Shown: positions 15,277-22,517, counted from the first letter of the stretch. The stretch is 22,517 nucleotides of DNA from Bordetella parapertussis (GCA_945901125.1 CAMDKD010000043.1:1-22517); one strand, 5' to 3'. Notes: generated by a model from the sequence alone, not told the origin. A program made the numbers and translations.

Positions 15277-16059
15277 TCAGTTGAGTGAGAGATTCACGAT
15301 CACCGGCGTATGGTCGCTGGGGCGTTCGTTTTTGCGCGGTGCTTTGTCGATCGTGCAAGCCGCAACTTGGCTTTTCAATCCGTTGGAAACCAGAACATGG
15401 TCTATGCGCAAACCCCGGTTGCGCCGGAACGCAAACTCGCGGTAATCCCACCATGAATAGCTTTTGTCGGCTTGCTCAAACAGCCTGAACGCATCGACCA
15501 TGCCTAAATCGATCAGCGCTTGGAAATGTGCGCGTTCTTCGTCCGTGCAATGTATGGTGCCGGCCAATGCCACCGGGTCCCACACATCCCGGTCGTCCAC
15601 GGTGATGTTGAAGTCGCCCATGAGCACCAGTTTGTCGTGGCGCGTGAGTTCATCTTTCAGCCATTGTTGCAACGCGGTCAACCAAGCCATTTTGTAAACG
15701 AACTTGTCACTGTCCGGCGCTTGGCCGTTCGGAAAATACGCGCCGACCACGCGCACGCCGTTGACCGTGCCGGTGATCACGCGCGCCATGTCATCGGCAA
15801 AACCGGGGATGTTGTGCACCACGTCAGTGATGAGGTGACGTGAAATGAGCGCTACACCGTTATAGGTTTTCTGGCCGAAGAAAGCCACGTGGTATCCGGC
15901 GGCTTCAATGTCTGCGCGTGGAAATTTATCGTCCGTGGTTTTGGTTTCCTGCAAAGCCAACACATCTATGGCTTCATCGCCCGTGTGTGCGTTCAGCCAG
16001 TCGAGGACTTGGGGCAGGCGTACGGTGAGAGAGTTGACGTTCCAGGTGGCGAGTTTCAT
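15277..16059 (-). CDS. xth: Exodeoxyribonuclease III
   Basis: ExoIII is a Mg2+-dependent AP endonuclease and 3'-5' exonuclease of base-excision repair. The 260-residue length is that of the family. The catalytic signatures are in order: N-terminal ATWNVNSL, LQETK (metal-binding Glu), GDFNI and the C-terminal SDHTPV with the catalytic His. Start is ATG 16059. It lies 25 bp downstream of the C-terminal piece of the nucleotidyltransferase gene on the same strand, so it may be read through from that operon. It ends convergent with ntrC, 42 bp away, and I see no strong terminator in that gap. No unusual residue was noticed, and a housekeeping repair role is expected. Confidence 0.96.
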   Translation of the reverse strand: MKLATWNVNSLTVRLPQVLDWLNAHTGDEAIDVLALQETKTTDDKFPRADIEAAGYHVAFFGQKTYNGVALISRHLITDVVHNIPGFADDMARVITGTVNGVRVVGAYFPNGQAPDSDKFVYKMAWLTALQQWLKDELTRHDKLVLMGDFNITVDDRDVWDPVALAGTIHCTDEERAHFQALIDLGMVDAFRLFEQADKSYSWWDYREFAFRRNRGLRIDHVLVSNGLKSQVAACTIDKAPRKNERPSDHTPVIVNLSLN

Positions 16060-16084
16060 GCGTTCACTTTAACTGGTAATGTTA

Positions 16085-16327
16085 TCAACCAACATTGCCT
16101 ATGGCATAAGCCTTGGCAATACTGAGCATTGCTTGTGACAGATCAGGCCTGTTAAATGCAGCCACTGCTTTTACAAAAGCTTGAAGATCGGTTTTGATTT
16201 TTTCTGGTATGTCAATCGTTTGACTGGGCACCAATAACGCTGACAGCTGAACAATATCCGTCAGGTGTTTGTTGATTTTTCTTGAATCAATTGTCTCGCC
16301 TTGTAAAACGCGTGTATTCATTTCCAT
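16085..16327 (-). CDS. C-terminal part of split AbiEii-like nucleotidyltransferase
   Basis: An 80-residue frame with no start signal of its own apart from ATG 16327, which directly follows the TAG that ends the upstream piece (TAGATG) in the same reading frame. Its sequence, with MNTRVLQGETIDSRKINKHL then TDIVQLSALL, reads as the helical C-terminal half of nucleotidyltransferase toxins of the AbiEii/AbiGii type, where a segment like LKA-x-AW-x-x-x precedes it. Read through, the two pieces give one protein of about 248 residues. Whether it is translated alone, by reinitiation, or not at all cannot be told here. It is followed by xth after 25 bp. Confidence 0.7.
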   Translation of the reverse strand: MEMNTRVLQGETIDSRKINKHLTDIVQLSALLVPSQTIDIPEKIKTDLQAFVKAVAAFNRPDLSQAMLSIAKAYAIGNVG

Positions 16328-16831
16328 CTAAGCAACAGCCTTCAGAGGTATCAGTCTGTCCTCACCGACCAATGACGGCATACCGTATTTGATTTTGCGA
16401 CCGGACAACACAAATTGATAGTAGTCTTCATCAAGCAAAATGGCTGACAGACTTGAAATCAGCTCATCCATTGGTATGGGTGTGAGATGGCCGGGCAGGA
16501 CAAAACGCAGCCCGTCAGGCACACGTGCGAACAGTTCCAGCATATGCGGAAATTCATCATCCAGAGGTTTTTGAAATCTGTACAAACACAGCTTTCTCTC
16601 AGAGTCGGTCTCTTTTTTTTGATAGCCACCGGCTTGTACAAACTCCCAGAACTTTCGTCCGAACGCAGGCGTCAGAACTTCCACATGCAAAACGATGTCT
16701 AAATCCTTAGTCCCTCGGAATGGCAAGCCAGCTTGATTCATGGTGATCGAAGCTGCTGTTCCACCAATCAAAACGTATTGGTTCTTGAAGTCTTCGAACC
16801 ACGCTTGAAAAACCGTTAAGCCTCTCACCAC
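16328..16831 (-). CDS. AbiEii/AbiGii-like nucleotidyltransferase, N-terminal catalytic part
   Basis: A 167-residue protein with a polymerase-beta-type nucleotidyltransferase core: hydrophobic strand then G23-G24-T-A-A-S and the metal-binding pair D43-L-D45 (KDLDIVL), followed by MLELFARV, which can supply the third carboxylate. Proteins of this class are the toxin components of AbiE-type (type IV) toxin-antitoxin systems and transfer nucleotides to tRNA or proteins. It starts at GTG 16831, overlapping the previous gene by 7 bp, so the two are coupled. It ends at TAG where family members continue with Trp, and the frame goes on with the C-terminal part. The catalytic residues are intact. Specific substrate and family are uncertain; the NTase fold is well supported. 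Confidence 0.8.
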   Translation of the reverse strand: MVRGLTVFQAWFEDFKNQYVLIGGTAASITMNQAGLPFRGTKDLDIVLHVEVLTPAFGRKFWEFVQAGGYQKKETDSERKLCLYRFQKPLDDEFPHMLELFARVPDGLRFVLPGHLTPIPMDELISSLSAILLDEDYYQFVLSGRKIKYGMPSLVGEDRLIPLKAVA

Positions 16832-17826
16832 AGAAACTTCTCCTCCAAGTCATCCAGCGCCAGCTGAATACGGTCATCAGGCTTGTCTTTTAAGCTCAAC
16901 CACAAAGACAAAGAATCGGCTGTTTTTTCATTCGGCTTCATGCTTGGCAGATAGCGCCACACTTCAACGGCTACGCCATCTGCCAGTGCTTTGGGCTCAA
17001 AAAAAATGCCAAGTTGCTTTGCTGTTTGTACCTGTTCAGTTGTCAAGGCAATCACCGTCTGCGGTGGCTCGTTAAGCATGGTTAACTGTGCTAACGCTGT
17101 CTCACCTGCCAGTCGAGTGTCACCTACTTGCAGTATGCGTTTATCGTAAGTCCACAGTCTCTTTTGAACCGGCGTTCTCAAATAAGGCTTGGCCTTCTCC
17201 CAGAGTTCTCGGCGTGTACAGCTGAGCTTCAGGTATTTGGCGCGCCCTTGAAGTTCAAGTTCAAACAAATCGAACTGCTGCAATTCTCTGATCGCTCGGG
17301 TCGCCGTCATCCCGGCATATCCCAGTGCGGCGGCATTTTCAAAAGGATGCCAGATTTCATTCGCCGGGTACTGATTCAAAAACCAAATCAACAGTGCCTG
17401 CGTGGCAGGGCTGGCAATTTCTTGTGATTGCCGATGCGCCATGTCAAACCTTTCGCTCAGCACCATTCCCCACTGAGGCGCAAACAATTGCCTGTCTGGA
17501 ACAACGAATGCGATGTCCCGCTGAATAAGTTGTTTGCGTTCGCCTGGTGAAATGTCGGGCAATGCCAATATCACGGGAGCACGTAGCAACTCGCGCAGTT
17601 GCTTGAGGTGTTGCTGTATGTGCTGTGCGGCCAGTGGCTGACTGTCTTTGCGACAAGCCAGTGTGACCGCATTGCCCAGCAAGGAACCTGCCGACACTTC
17701 ATAGATAGTCTGAAGAAAGTAGGGCAACTCGACTGTTGTTGCGTTGTCGGCCAGGTGCATGGCATTGTCACCAAGCACCTGGTTCAGGTAACGGACGGTG
17801 TGTTGTGGCAGCTGTGTATTTAACAT
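16825..17826 (-). CDS. Winged-helix regulator, probable antitoxin of the nucleotidyltransferase
   Basis: A 333-residue protein with a winged-helix segment at about 138-200 (ATQALLIWFLNQYP, then GMTATRAIRELQQFDLFELE, a recognition-helix pattern), preceded by an uncharacterised domain with ILALPDISPGERKQL and IAFVVPDRQLFAPQ. The C-terminal third has no motif I recognise. In AbiE-like modules a winged-helix protein precedes and neutralises the nucleotidyltransferase and represses the operon. The order and 7-bp overlap with the next gene fit that. ATG 17826 has no ribosome binding site upstream, suggesting a very short leader. An inverted repeat starts 9 bp upstream of the ATG. An antitoxin role is inferred from context, not from a recognised family. 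Confidence 0.72.
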   Translation of the reverse strand: MLNTQLPQHTVRYLNQVLGDNAMHLADNATTVELPYFLQTIYEVSAGSLLGNAVTLACRKDSQPLAAQHIQQHLKQLRELLRAPVILALPDISPGERKQLIQRDIAFVVPDRQLFAPQWGMVLSERFDMAHRQSQEIASPATQALLIWFLNQYPANEIWHPFENAAALGYAGMTATRAIRELQQFDLFELELQGRAKYLKLSCTRRELWEKAKPYLRTPVQKRLWTYDKRILQVGDTRLAGETALAQLTMLNEPPQTVIALTTEQVQTAKQLGIFFEPKALADGVAVEVWRYLPSMKPNEKTADSLSLWLSLKDKPDDRIQLALDDLEEKFLW

Positions 17827-17834
17827 TTATATAT

Positions 17835-17859
17835 AATCTAACATGCAGATTGTTAGATT
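17835..17859 (-). promoter_or_regulatory. Palindromic operator over the promoter of the nucleotidyltransferase operon
   Basis: Perfect 8-bp arms AATCTAAC (17835-17842) and GTTAGATT (17852-17859) flank a 9-bp spacer that itself contains another AGATT. On the minus strand it overlaps a TTGCAA/TAGATT promoter-like pair spaced 17 bp, and the ATG is 8 bp beyond. Such placement suggests autorepression by the winged-helix protein. Confidence 0.6.
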
Positions 17860-17929
17860 GCAAATAATATGTTAAATATCTGATTTATATGAATTAAATT
17901 TGAGATTACAAAAGCTCCAGCTGCCTAAA

Positions 17930-18928
17930 TTAACTGGTAGTGATTCCTAACTTACCCAGCAAAGCCTGATCCCGCTGCCAATCCGGGTTGCCGGTGGTCA
18001 GCAGTTTGTCGCCGTAAAAAATCGAGTTGGCACCGGCCATGAAACACAGTGCTTGTATGGCTTCGCCCATTTGCTGACGGCCAGCCGATAAACGCACACG
18101 CGCTGTCGGCATGGTGATGCGTGCCACTGCAATCGTGCGAACAAATTCCAGCAGGTCGAGTGACTCGGTGCCGTGCAATGGTGTGCCTTCGACTTGCACA
18201 AGGTTGTTGATAGGTACTGACTCAGGGTGGGGTTGGAGGTTGGCGAGTTGGTGCACCAGACCCGCACGTTGCTCGCGGCTTTCGCCCATGCCAACGATGC
18301 CGCCGCTACACACATTCATGCCGGCGCTGCGCACATGGGCCAGTGTGTCCAAGCGTTCCTGGTAGTCGCGTGTGCTGATGATGTCGCCGTACAACTCGGG
18401 CGCGGTGTCTAGGTTGTGGTTGTAATAGTCCAGGCCCGCGTCTTTCAAGGTGTCGGCTTGCGTTGCGCTCAACATGCCCAGCGTGCAACAGGCTTCCATG
18501 TCCAAGTCTTTGACCACGCGAATAAGTTCAGCCACTTTTTCAATGTCGCGGTCTTTAGGTTCGCGCCATGCTGCACCCATGCAAAAACGGCTAGCACCGT
18601 TCTTTTTGGCTTCGACCGCAGCGGCTTTGACCGCATCCACATCCAGCATCTTCGAGGCTTCCACGCCGGTGTCGTAATGCACAGACTGCGGGCAGTAACC
18701 ACAGTCTTCCGGGCAGCCGCCGGTTTTGATGGATAACAGCGTAGAGAGTTGCACTTCGTTCGGGTTGAAATGTTCGCGGTGAATTTGCTGTGCCTTGAAC
18801 ATCAAATCGTTGAACGGCAGATTAAACAGTTCTTCTATGGACTGACGTGACCATTTTTCATCAGCAGGGACTGCGGTTTTGGCGGGCTTGATGAAATGAA
18901 CGGTTTGATGTGTGACTGCGGTAGGCAT
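17930..18928 (-). CDS. bioB: Biotin synthase
   Basis: BioB is a radical-SAM enzyme that inserts sulfur into dethiobiotin, the last step of biotin synthesis. The 332-residue protein has the CxxxCxxC cluster ligands C72, C76 and C79 (GGCPEDCGYCPQS) and the downstream [2Fe-2S]-binding cysteines within ACCTLGML and neighbouring segments. Length and order match the family. ATG 18928 was chosen; it precedes the first conserved part by a short, variable leader. It is divergent from bioA across a 108-bp spacer, so the biotin genes form two transcription units. Downstream on the same strand the winged-helix operon begins after about 100 bp of AT-rich DNA. The identification is secure. Confidence 0.98.
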   Translation of the reverse strand: MPTAVTHQTVHFIKPAKTAVPADEKWSRQSIEELFNLPFNDLMFKAQQIHREHFNPNEVQLSTLLSIKTGGCPEDCGYCPQSVHYDTGVEASKMLDVDAVKAAAVEAKKNGASRFCMGAAWREPKDRDIEKVAELIRVVKDLDMEACCTLGMLSATQADTLKDAGLDYYNHNLDTAPELYGDIISTRDYQERLDTLAHVRSAGMNVCSGGIVGMGESREQRAGLVHQLANLQPHPESVPINNLVQVEGTPLHGTESLDLLEFVRTIAVARITMPTARVRLSAGRQQMGEAIQALCFMAGANSIFYGDKLLTTGNPDWQRDQALLGKLGITTS

Positions 18929-18968
18929 AAGTAGGCTAGGTGATGGCTAAACGCTCTGAATATACGGT

Positions 18969-18998
18969 AATTGGGTAATTGGAACCTGACCCCAATTT
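18969..18998. repeat. Dispersed repeat copy 1 (AATTGGG..CCCAATT)
   Basis: Contains TAATTGGAACCTGACCC (18976-18992), which recurs exactly at 22372-22388. It also has an internal inverted repeat AATTGGG/CCCAATT (18969-18975, 18991-18997). Reads as a short mobile or REP-like palindromic element in the bioB-bioA spacer. Confidence 0.65.
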
Positions 18999-19014
18999 CC
19001 CACAGCGCCTAAGG

Positions 19015-19047
19015 TTGACATCGCGCGGGATAATCATTGATTAATCC
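19015..19047 (+). promoter_or_regulatory. Candidate bioA promoter/operator region
   Basis: A perfect TTGACA (-35 type) at 19015-19020 is followed by a near-palindrome at 19028-19047: AATCA-T-TGATT at its centre, flanked by GGAT and AATCC with a one-base bulge. A regulator bound here would cover the -10 region. I see no clear BirA or BioR box, so the regulator is unknown. Confidence 0.4.
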
Positions 19048-20416
19048 GTCTGTGTGTTATTTCATTAAGAGGTTTTATCTGAGCTCCCTATCCACCCAAC
19101 TGGTGCAACGCAGTTTGCACAGTGTCTGGCACCCTTGTACCCAAATGCAGCACCATGAGACCGTTCCGCTGGTGGCGGTTCACCACGGCAGCGGGCCCTG
19201 GCTGTATGACCACGATGGCCGCCGTTATCTGGACGCCATCAGTTCCTGGTGGGTGAATTTGTTCGGCCACGCCAACCCGCGCATCAATGCGGCCTTGAAG
19301 CAGCAACTCGACACCTTAGAGCATGCCATGCTGGCCGGTTTCACGCACGAACCCGTGGTGGCTTTGTCTGAAAAACTCTCGGTATTGACCGGCGGTGTTT
19401 TAGGCCATTGTTTTTATGCGTCCGACGGCGCATCGGCTGTGGAAATTGCATTGAAGATGAGTTTTCACAGTTGGCGAAACCAGGGCTTGGGCGATAAAAA
19501 AGAGTTTGTGTGTTTGAAGGGCGGTTACCACGGCGAAACCGTGGGCGCTTTAGGCGTGACAGATGTGCCGATCTTTCGTGATGCCTACGACGCTTTGCTC
19601 AAACCCGCGCATTGCCTGATGTCGCCGGATGCCAGGCAAGCGATGGACGGCGAAACTGCTGATCAGGCCGCGCTGCGTGCCGCACGTGAATTGGAAACGC
19701 TGTTGCAAGCGCGGGCAGCGCATATCAGCGCTGTCATCATTGAGCCCTTGGTGCAATGTGCAGGCGGCATGGCCATGCACAGCCCGGTCTATGTGAAAGA
19801 GGTGAGGCGTTTATGCACCGCTTTTAATGTGCATTTGATTGCCGACGAAATCGCTGTGGGTTGCGGTCGCACGGGAAAATTTTTTGCCTGCGAGCACGCC
19901 GACATATGGCCGGACTTTTTATGTTTGTCCAAAGGCATCAGCGGTGGTTATCTGCCTTTGTCGCTGGTGATGACTCGCGATGAGGTTTACCAATCGTTTT
20001 ACAGCGACAGCATGGCGCGCGGTTTTTTGCATTCGCATTCCTACACCGGCAACCCGCTGGCTTGCCGGGCAGCGCTGGCCACTTTACAGATTTTTGAAGA
20101 AGACGATGTGCTGGCTGGCAACTTGCTGCGAGCAGAAAAGTTGAGCCTTGCACTCAGACCATTAGCTACACATTCCAAGGTGAAACATTTCAGACAGCAA
20201 GGCATGATTTGGGCGTTTGACGCGCAAGTCGAAGACCCGTCATTAGCTGCTACTTTTTCACGAAGGTTTTTCACCAGCGCTTTGAAACACGAGTTGCTGT
20301 TGCGACCCATAGGTACAACGGTGTATTTGATGCCTCCTTATGTCTTGAGCGATGCAGACACCGGCTTGCTGGCAGAGCGTTTGCAAACTGTGTTTGGCGA
20401 GGTGATGCTCGCATGA
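19037..20416 (+). CDS. bioA: Adenosylmethionine-8-amino-7-oxononanoate aminotransferase
   Basis: BioA transfers the amino group of S-adenosylmethionine to KAPA to form DAPA, using PLP. Class-III aminotransferase features are clear: WHPCTQM near the N-terminus, DGASAVEIALKM, GGYHGETVGA, IADEIAVGCGRTG and SKGISGG with the PLP-binding Lys. The start is uncertain. No ATG lies before the conserved region. TTG 19037 is the longest option but lies inside a presumed promoter/operator; GTG 19052 or CTG 19079, the latter preceded by AAGAGG at 6-base spacing, are alternatives. With TTG the protein has 459 residues, about 30 longer than usual, so a downstream start is plausible. It overlaps bioF by four bases (ATGA). 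Confidence 0.95.
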   Translation: MINPSVCYFIKRFYLSSLSTQLVQRSLHSVWHPCTQMQHHETVPLVAVHHGSGPWLYDHDGRRYLDAISSWWVNLFGHANPRINAALKQQLDTLEHAMLAGFTHEPVVALSEKLSVLTGGVLGHCFYASDGASAVEIALKMSFHSWRNQGLGDKKEFVCLKGGYHGETVGALGVTDVPIFRDAYDALLKPAHCLMSPDARQAMDGETADQAALRAARELETLLQARAAHISAVIIEPLVQCAGGMAMHSPVYVKEVRRLCTAFNVHLIADEIAVGCGRTGKFFACEHADIWPDFLCLSKGISGGYLPLSLVMTRDEVYQSFYSDSMARGFLHSHSYTGNPLACRAALATLQIFEEDDVLAGNLLRAEKLSLALRPLATHSKVKHFRQQGMIWAFDAQVEDPSLAATFSRRFFTSALKHELLLRPIGTTVYLMPPYVLSDADTGLLAERLQTVFGEVMLA

Positions 20417-21606
20417 GTTTCACGCAACTGCAAACATTGGCTGCGCGTTTGAATCAACTGGACGCACAAGGTTTGCGCCGTATCAGACATGAAGTGGAAT
20501 CTGTTTGTCAACCACAGCTGATGGTCGACGGACAAGCACTGCTGGCATTTAACAGCAACGATTATTTGGGACTGGCCGCCCATCCTTTGGTGGTCGAGGC
20601 GTTGAGAGAGGGTGCATCGCTGTACGGTGCAGGCAGCGGCGCATCGCATTTGATCAGCGGGCATTCGCAAGCACACGAACGCTTGGAGGAATTGTTGGCA
20701 GACATGTTGTCGCCCTTTCTGCCGACTGCACGGGCTTTGTATTTCAGCACTGGCTACATGGCGAACCTGGGTGTGATGACCGCATTGGCAGACACCGCCA
20801 AAGGTGACATCACTTTTTTCTCAGACGCACTCAATCATGCGTCGTTGATTGACGGCATACGTTTGACGCGCGAACCGTGTCAGGTCTACGCACACGCTGA
20901 TGTGTCTGACTTGTCGCTACGACTTTCGTCGTGTCAGAGCGGCACCAAGGTGGTGGTGACAGACGGAGTGTTCAGCATGGACGGTGACATCGCGCCCTTG
21001 AAAGAGATGCTTGCTTTGTGCGAGCACCACGGCGCCTGGTTGCTGGTGGATGACGCACACGGCTTTGGCGTATTGGGTGAAACCGGCGCAGGCGTGTTGC
21101 AGTATTTCAATTTGCGTTCAGAGCAGTTGATATACATGGGCACATTGGGCAAAGCGGCTGGCGTGTCTGGTGCATTTGTGGCCGCGCATGAAGATGTCAT
21201 TGAATGGATGGTGCAGCGTTCGCGTCCTTATATTTACGCCACCGCTTCATCTCCCGCGCTGTCGCATGCACTGTTGACCAGTGTGCGTATTATTCGTGGC
21301 GAAGAAGGGCGCAGACGCAGAGCGCATTTGCAGACATTGATTCAACAACTCTCCACCGCGCCCGTGCCGGCAGCCTGGCAACGCATGGTTTCAACGACAG
21401 CGATTCAACCGCTGGTGATAGGCAGCAACCAAGCGGTGTTGCAGGCTTCAGCGGACTTGAAAGCACAAGGTATTTGGATCAGCGCGATTCGCGCCCCCAC
21501 CGTTCCTGTGAACACTGCGAGATTGCGCATCACTTTGTCTGCGTCGCACACCGCGCAAGATGTTGACCGGTTGGTACGGGCTTTGTCGTTTGAAAGCATT
21601 TCATGA
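20413..21606 (+). CDS. bioF: 8-amino-7-oxononanoate synthase
   Basis: BioF condenses pimeloyl-thioester with alanine to KAPA, the first step of biotin ring assembly. The 397-residue protein has alpha-oxoamine-synthase features: NSNDYLGLA, GSGASHLISGH, DGVFSMDGDIAPL, DDAHGFGVLGE and MGTLGKAAGVSG with the PLP Lys. Start ATG is part of the ATGA overlap with bioA, and the stop overlaps the bioD ATG, so the three genes are coupled and made in fixed order. No bioC or bioH-type gene for pimelate supply is present in the window. No unusual residue was noticed. Confidence 0.98.
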   Translation: MSFTQLQTLAARLNQLDAQGLRRIRHEVESVCQPQLMVDGQALLAFNSNDYLGLAAHPLVVEALREGASLYGAGSGASHLISGHSQAHERLEELLADMLSPFLPTARALYFSTGYMANLGVMTALADTAKGDITFFSDALNHASLIDGIRLTREPCQVYAHADVSDLSLRLSSCQSGTKVVVTDGVFSMDGDIAPLKEMLALCEHHGAWLLVDDAHGFGVLGETGAGVLQYFNLRSEQLIYMGTLGKAAGVSGAFVAAHEDVIEWMVQRSRPYIYATASSPALSHALLTSVRIIRGEEGRRRRAHLQTLIQQLSTAPVPAAWQRMVSTTAIQPLVIGSNQAVLQASADLKAQGIWISAIRAPTVPVNTARLRITLSASHTAQDVDRLVRALSFESIS

Positions 21607-22283
21607 ATCAGTCATTCCCAACACAAGCGTTTTCGTGTTTTGTCACCGGCACCGACACCGAGATCGGCAAGACCTTGGTGGCTTCTGCGCTGGTGCATAT
21701 GCAGGCGCTTCGCGGCTGGCGTGTGGCAGCAATGAAGCCGGTGGCTGCTGGCGCCGAATGGCGCGATGGCCGCTGGTGCAATGAAGACGCAGACGCCTTG
21801 GCTTCTTGTGTGTCAGTCCATTTGCCGCAAGAACTGACCACACCGTATTTGTTCAAAACACCTGCTGCGCCGCACATCGCTGCTTCGTTGGAAGACAAGG
21901 TCATTGATCGCAAGCATTTGCTGAATTGCTACCAGCAAGTGAGGGCGCAAGCGGATGCGGTGGTGGTCGAAGGCGTTGGCGGCTTTCGCGTGCCATTGAA
22001 CGATAACTACGACACGGCCGACATGGCCAAAGACCTGGGGTTGCCGGTGGTGTTGGTGGTTGGCATGCGACTGGGTTGTATCAGCCAGGCTTTGTTGACG
22101 GCGGAAGCGCTTGCGGCCCGGGGGCTTTCGCTGATGGGATGGGTAGCGAACACCGTGGACCCGCACATGCTGTATCCGCAGGAAAACATAGACGCTATCG
22201 CGCAAAGAATCAACGCGCCTTTATTAGGACGTATACCTAGACTTGAAGTCGCTGATGCGGCAACTGCAGTGGCTAATTTGTAA
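21603..22283 (+). CDS. bioD: Dethiobiotin synthetase
   Basis: BioD closes the ureido ring of dethiobiotin from DAPA, CO2 and ATP. The 226-residue protein begins with the P-loop GTDTEIGKT, followed by MKPVAAG (Lys that contacts substrate) and VVEGVGGFRVPL, all characteristic of BioD. It is the last gene of the bioAFD set, overlapping bioF by four bases, and is followed after 35 bp by repeat DNA. No terminator is visible between its stop and the repeats. The family call is certain. Confidence 0.98.
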   Translation: MNQSFPTQAFSCFVTGTDTEIGKTLVASALVHMQALRGWRVAAMKPVAAGAEWRDGRWCNEDADALASCVSVHLPQELTTPYLFKTPAAPHIAASLEDKVIDRKHLLNCYQQVRAQADAVVVEGVGGFRVPLNDNYDTADMAKDLGLPVVLVVGMRLGCISQALLTAEALAARGLSLMGWVANTVDPHMLYPQENIDAIAQRINAPLLGRIPRLEVADAATAVANL

Positions 22284-22318
22284 TCAATGGGATGGACGCT
22301 CCCACCTTAAACGGCATC

Positions 22319-22349
22319 AAATTAATTGGGGTCAGACACCAATTTAATT
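22319..22349. repeat. Inverted-orientation repeat near bioD
   Basis: AATTGGGGTCAG (22324-22335) is the reverse complement of CTGACCCCAATT at 18986-18997. Arms AATTGG and CCAATT fold back on each other around GGTCAGACA. It forms an inverted pair with the repeat at 22365-22388. Confidence 0.55.
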
Positions 22350-22364
22350 GTTGACTAAAGAATC

Positions 22365-22388
22365 GGGTAATTAATTGGAACCTGACCC
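22365..22388. repeat. Dispersed repeat copy 2
   Basis: Carries the same 17-bp core TAATTGGAACCTGACCC (22372-22388) as the bioB-bioA spacer, with GGGT and ACCC at its ends. It lies directly against the stop codon of the transposase fragment. Confidence 0.65.
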
Positions 22389-22389
22389 A

Positions 22390-22517
22390 CTAGTGTCCGG
22401 AGATTTCCTCAAATAAGCTCATTTGAAGGTTTTCAGCATCGTCAGGCTCTGGTTCAATCGCTTGCAGCAAGTCGGTGAGTGGCGTGGTCTCAAACAATGT
22501 CAGGCTCAAAACTTGGA
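22390..22517 (-). CDS. IS4-family-like transposase, C-terminal fragment (runs off the window)
   Basis: The last 41 residues of a protein are readable on the minus strand, beginning QVLSLTLFETTPLTDLLQ and ending LQMSLFEEISGH with TAG at 22390-22392. The combination QVLSLTLFE-x-TP, a variable linker and a hydrophobic SLFE tail resembles the C-termini of IS4-group transposases (QVLSLTLFEKTP...QLILFDL). The catalytic region lies beyond the window edge, so family, completeness and function cannot be judged further. The repeats next to it may be related to the element or be independent. Confidence 0.6.
   Translation of the reverse strand, partial: QVLSLTLFETTPLTDLLQAIEPEPDDAENLQMSLFEEISGH

Noticed and set aside
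2097..16330. TAG recoding (amber reassigned to a sense codon) suggested by two in-frame TAGs
   Set aside because: At least two other genes here end normally at TAG (2755-2757 and 10456-10458), so genome-wide reassignment is unlikely; nonsense mutation or sequencing error fits better.

Overview
The window looks like a chromosomal segment of a betaproteobacterium, probably Burkholderiales and Comamonadaceae-like. This is inferred from the protein sequences, the fairly GC-rich coding DNA and the glnA-small gene-ntrB-ntrC order; no rRNA or other phylogenetic marker is present. I see no tRNA, rRNA or CRISPR array.

Positions 1-2760 are accessory and degraded. A likely IS21-family end (1-145) cuts off a type III restriction Res gene after about 352 residues. 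Next come a VapBC toxin-antitoxin pair with a clear palindromic operator, a DinB-family gene with an in-frame amber stop, and a small cysteine-motif protein.

Positions 2810-10458 hold metabolic and stress genes. arsH (flavin reductase) is divergent from a Kef-type K+/H+ antiporter. A Tat-exported beta-carbonic-anhydrase-like protein follows, then an epoxide-hydrolase-like gene, and a molybdopterin-binding dehydrogenase subunit without its iron-sulfur partner. That subunit is divergent from a MoCF/CinA-type molybdopterin-binding protein.

Positions 10412-15234 are the nitrogen-control locus: glnA, a small secreted protein, ntrB and ntrC. glnA has a sigma-54 promoter about 120-185 bp downstream of NtrC-like boxes, one of which lies inside the 3' end of the preceding gene. 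A strong terminator separates glnA from the genes that follow. NtrB/NtrC are expected to activate glnA through these sites.

Positions 15277-17860 carry xth (exonuclease III) and, upstream on the same strand, a toxin-antitoxin-like operon. It comprises a winged-helix protein overlapping an AbiEii-like nucleotidyltransferase, which is split by an in-frame TAG directly followed by ATG. A palindrome covers the presumed promoter and start region. This is the least ordinary unit in the window.

Positions 17930-22283 are the biotin cluster: bioB on the minus strand, divergent from bioA-bioF-bioD, which overlap by ATGA junctions. A 17-bp repeat core occurs on both sides of bioAFD, and the window ends in the C-terminus of an IS4-type transposase.
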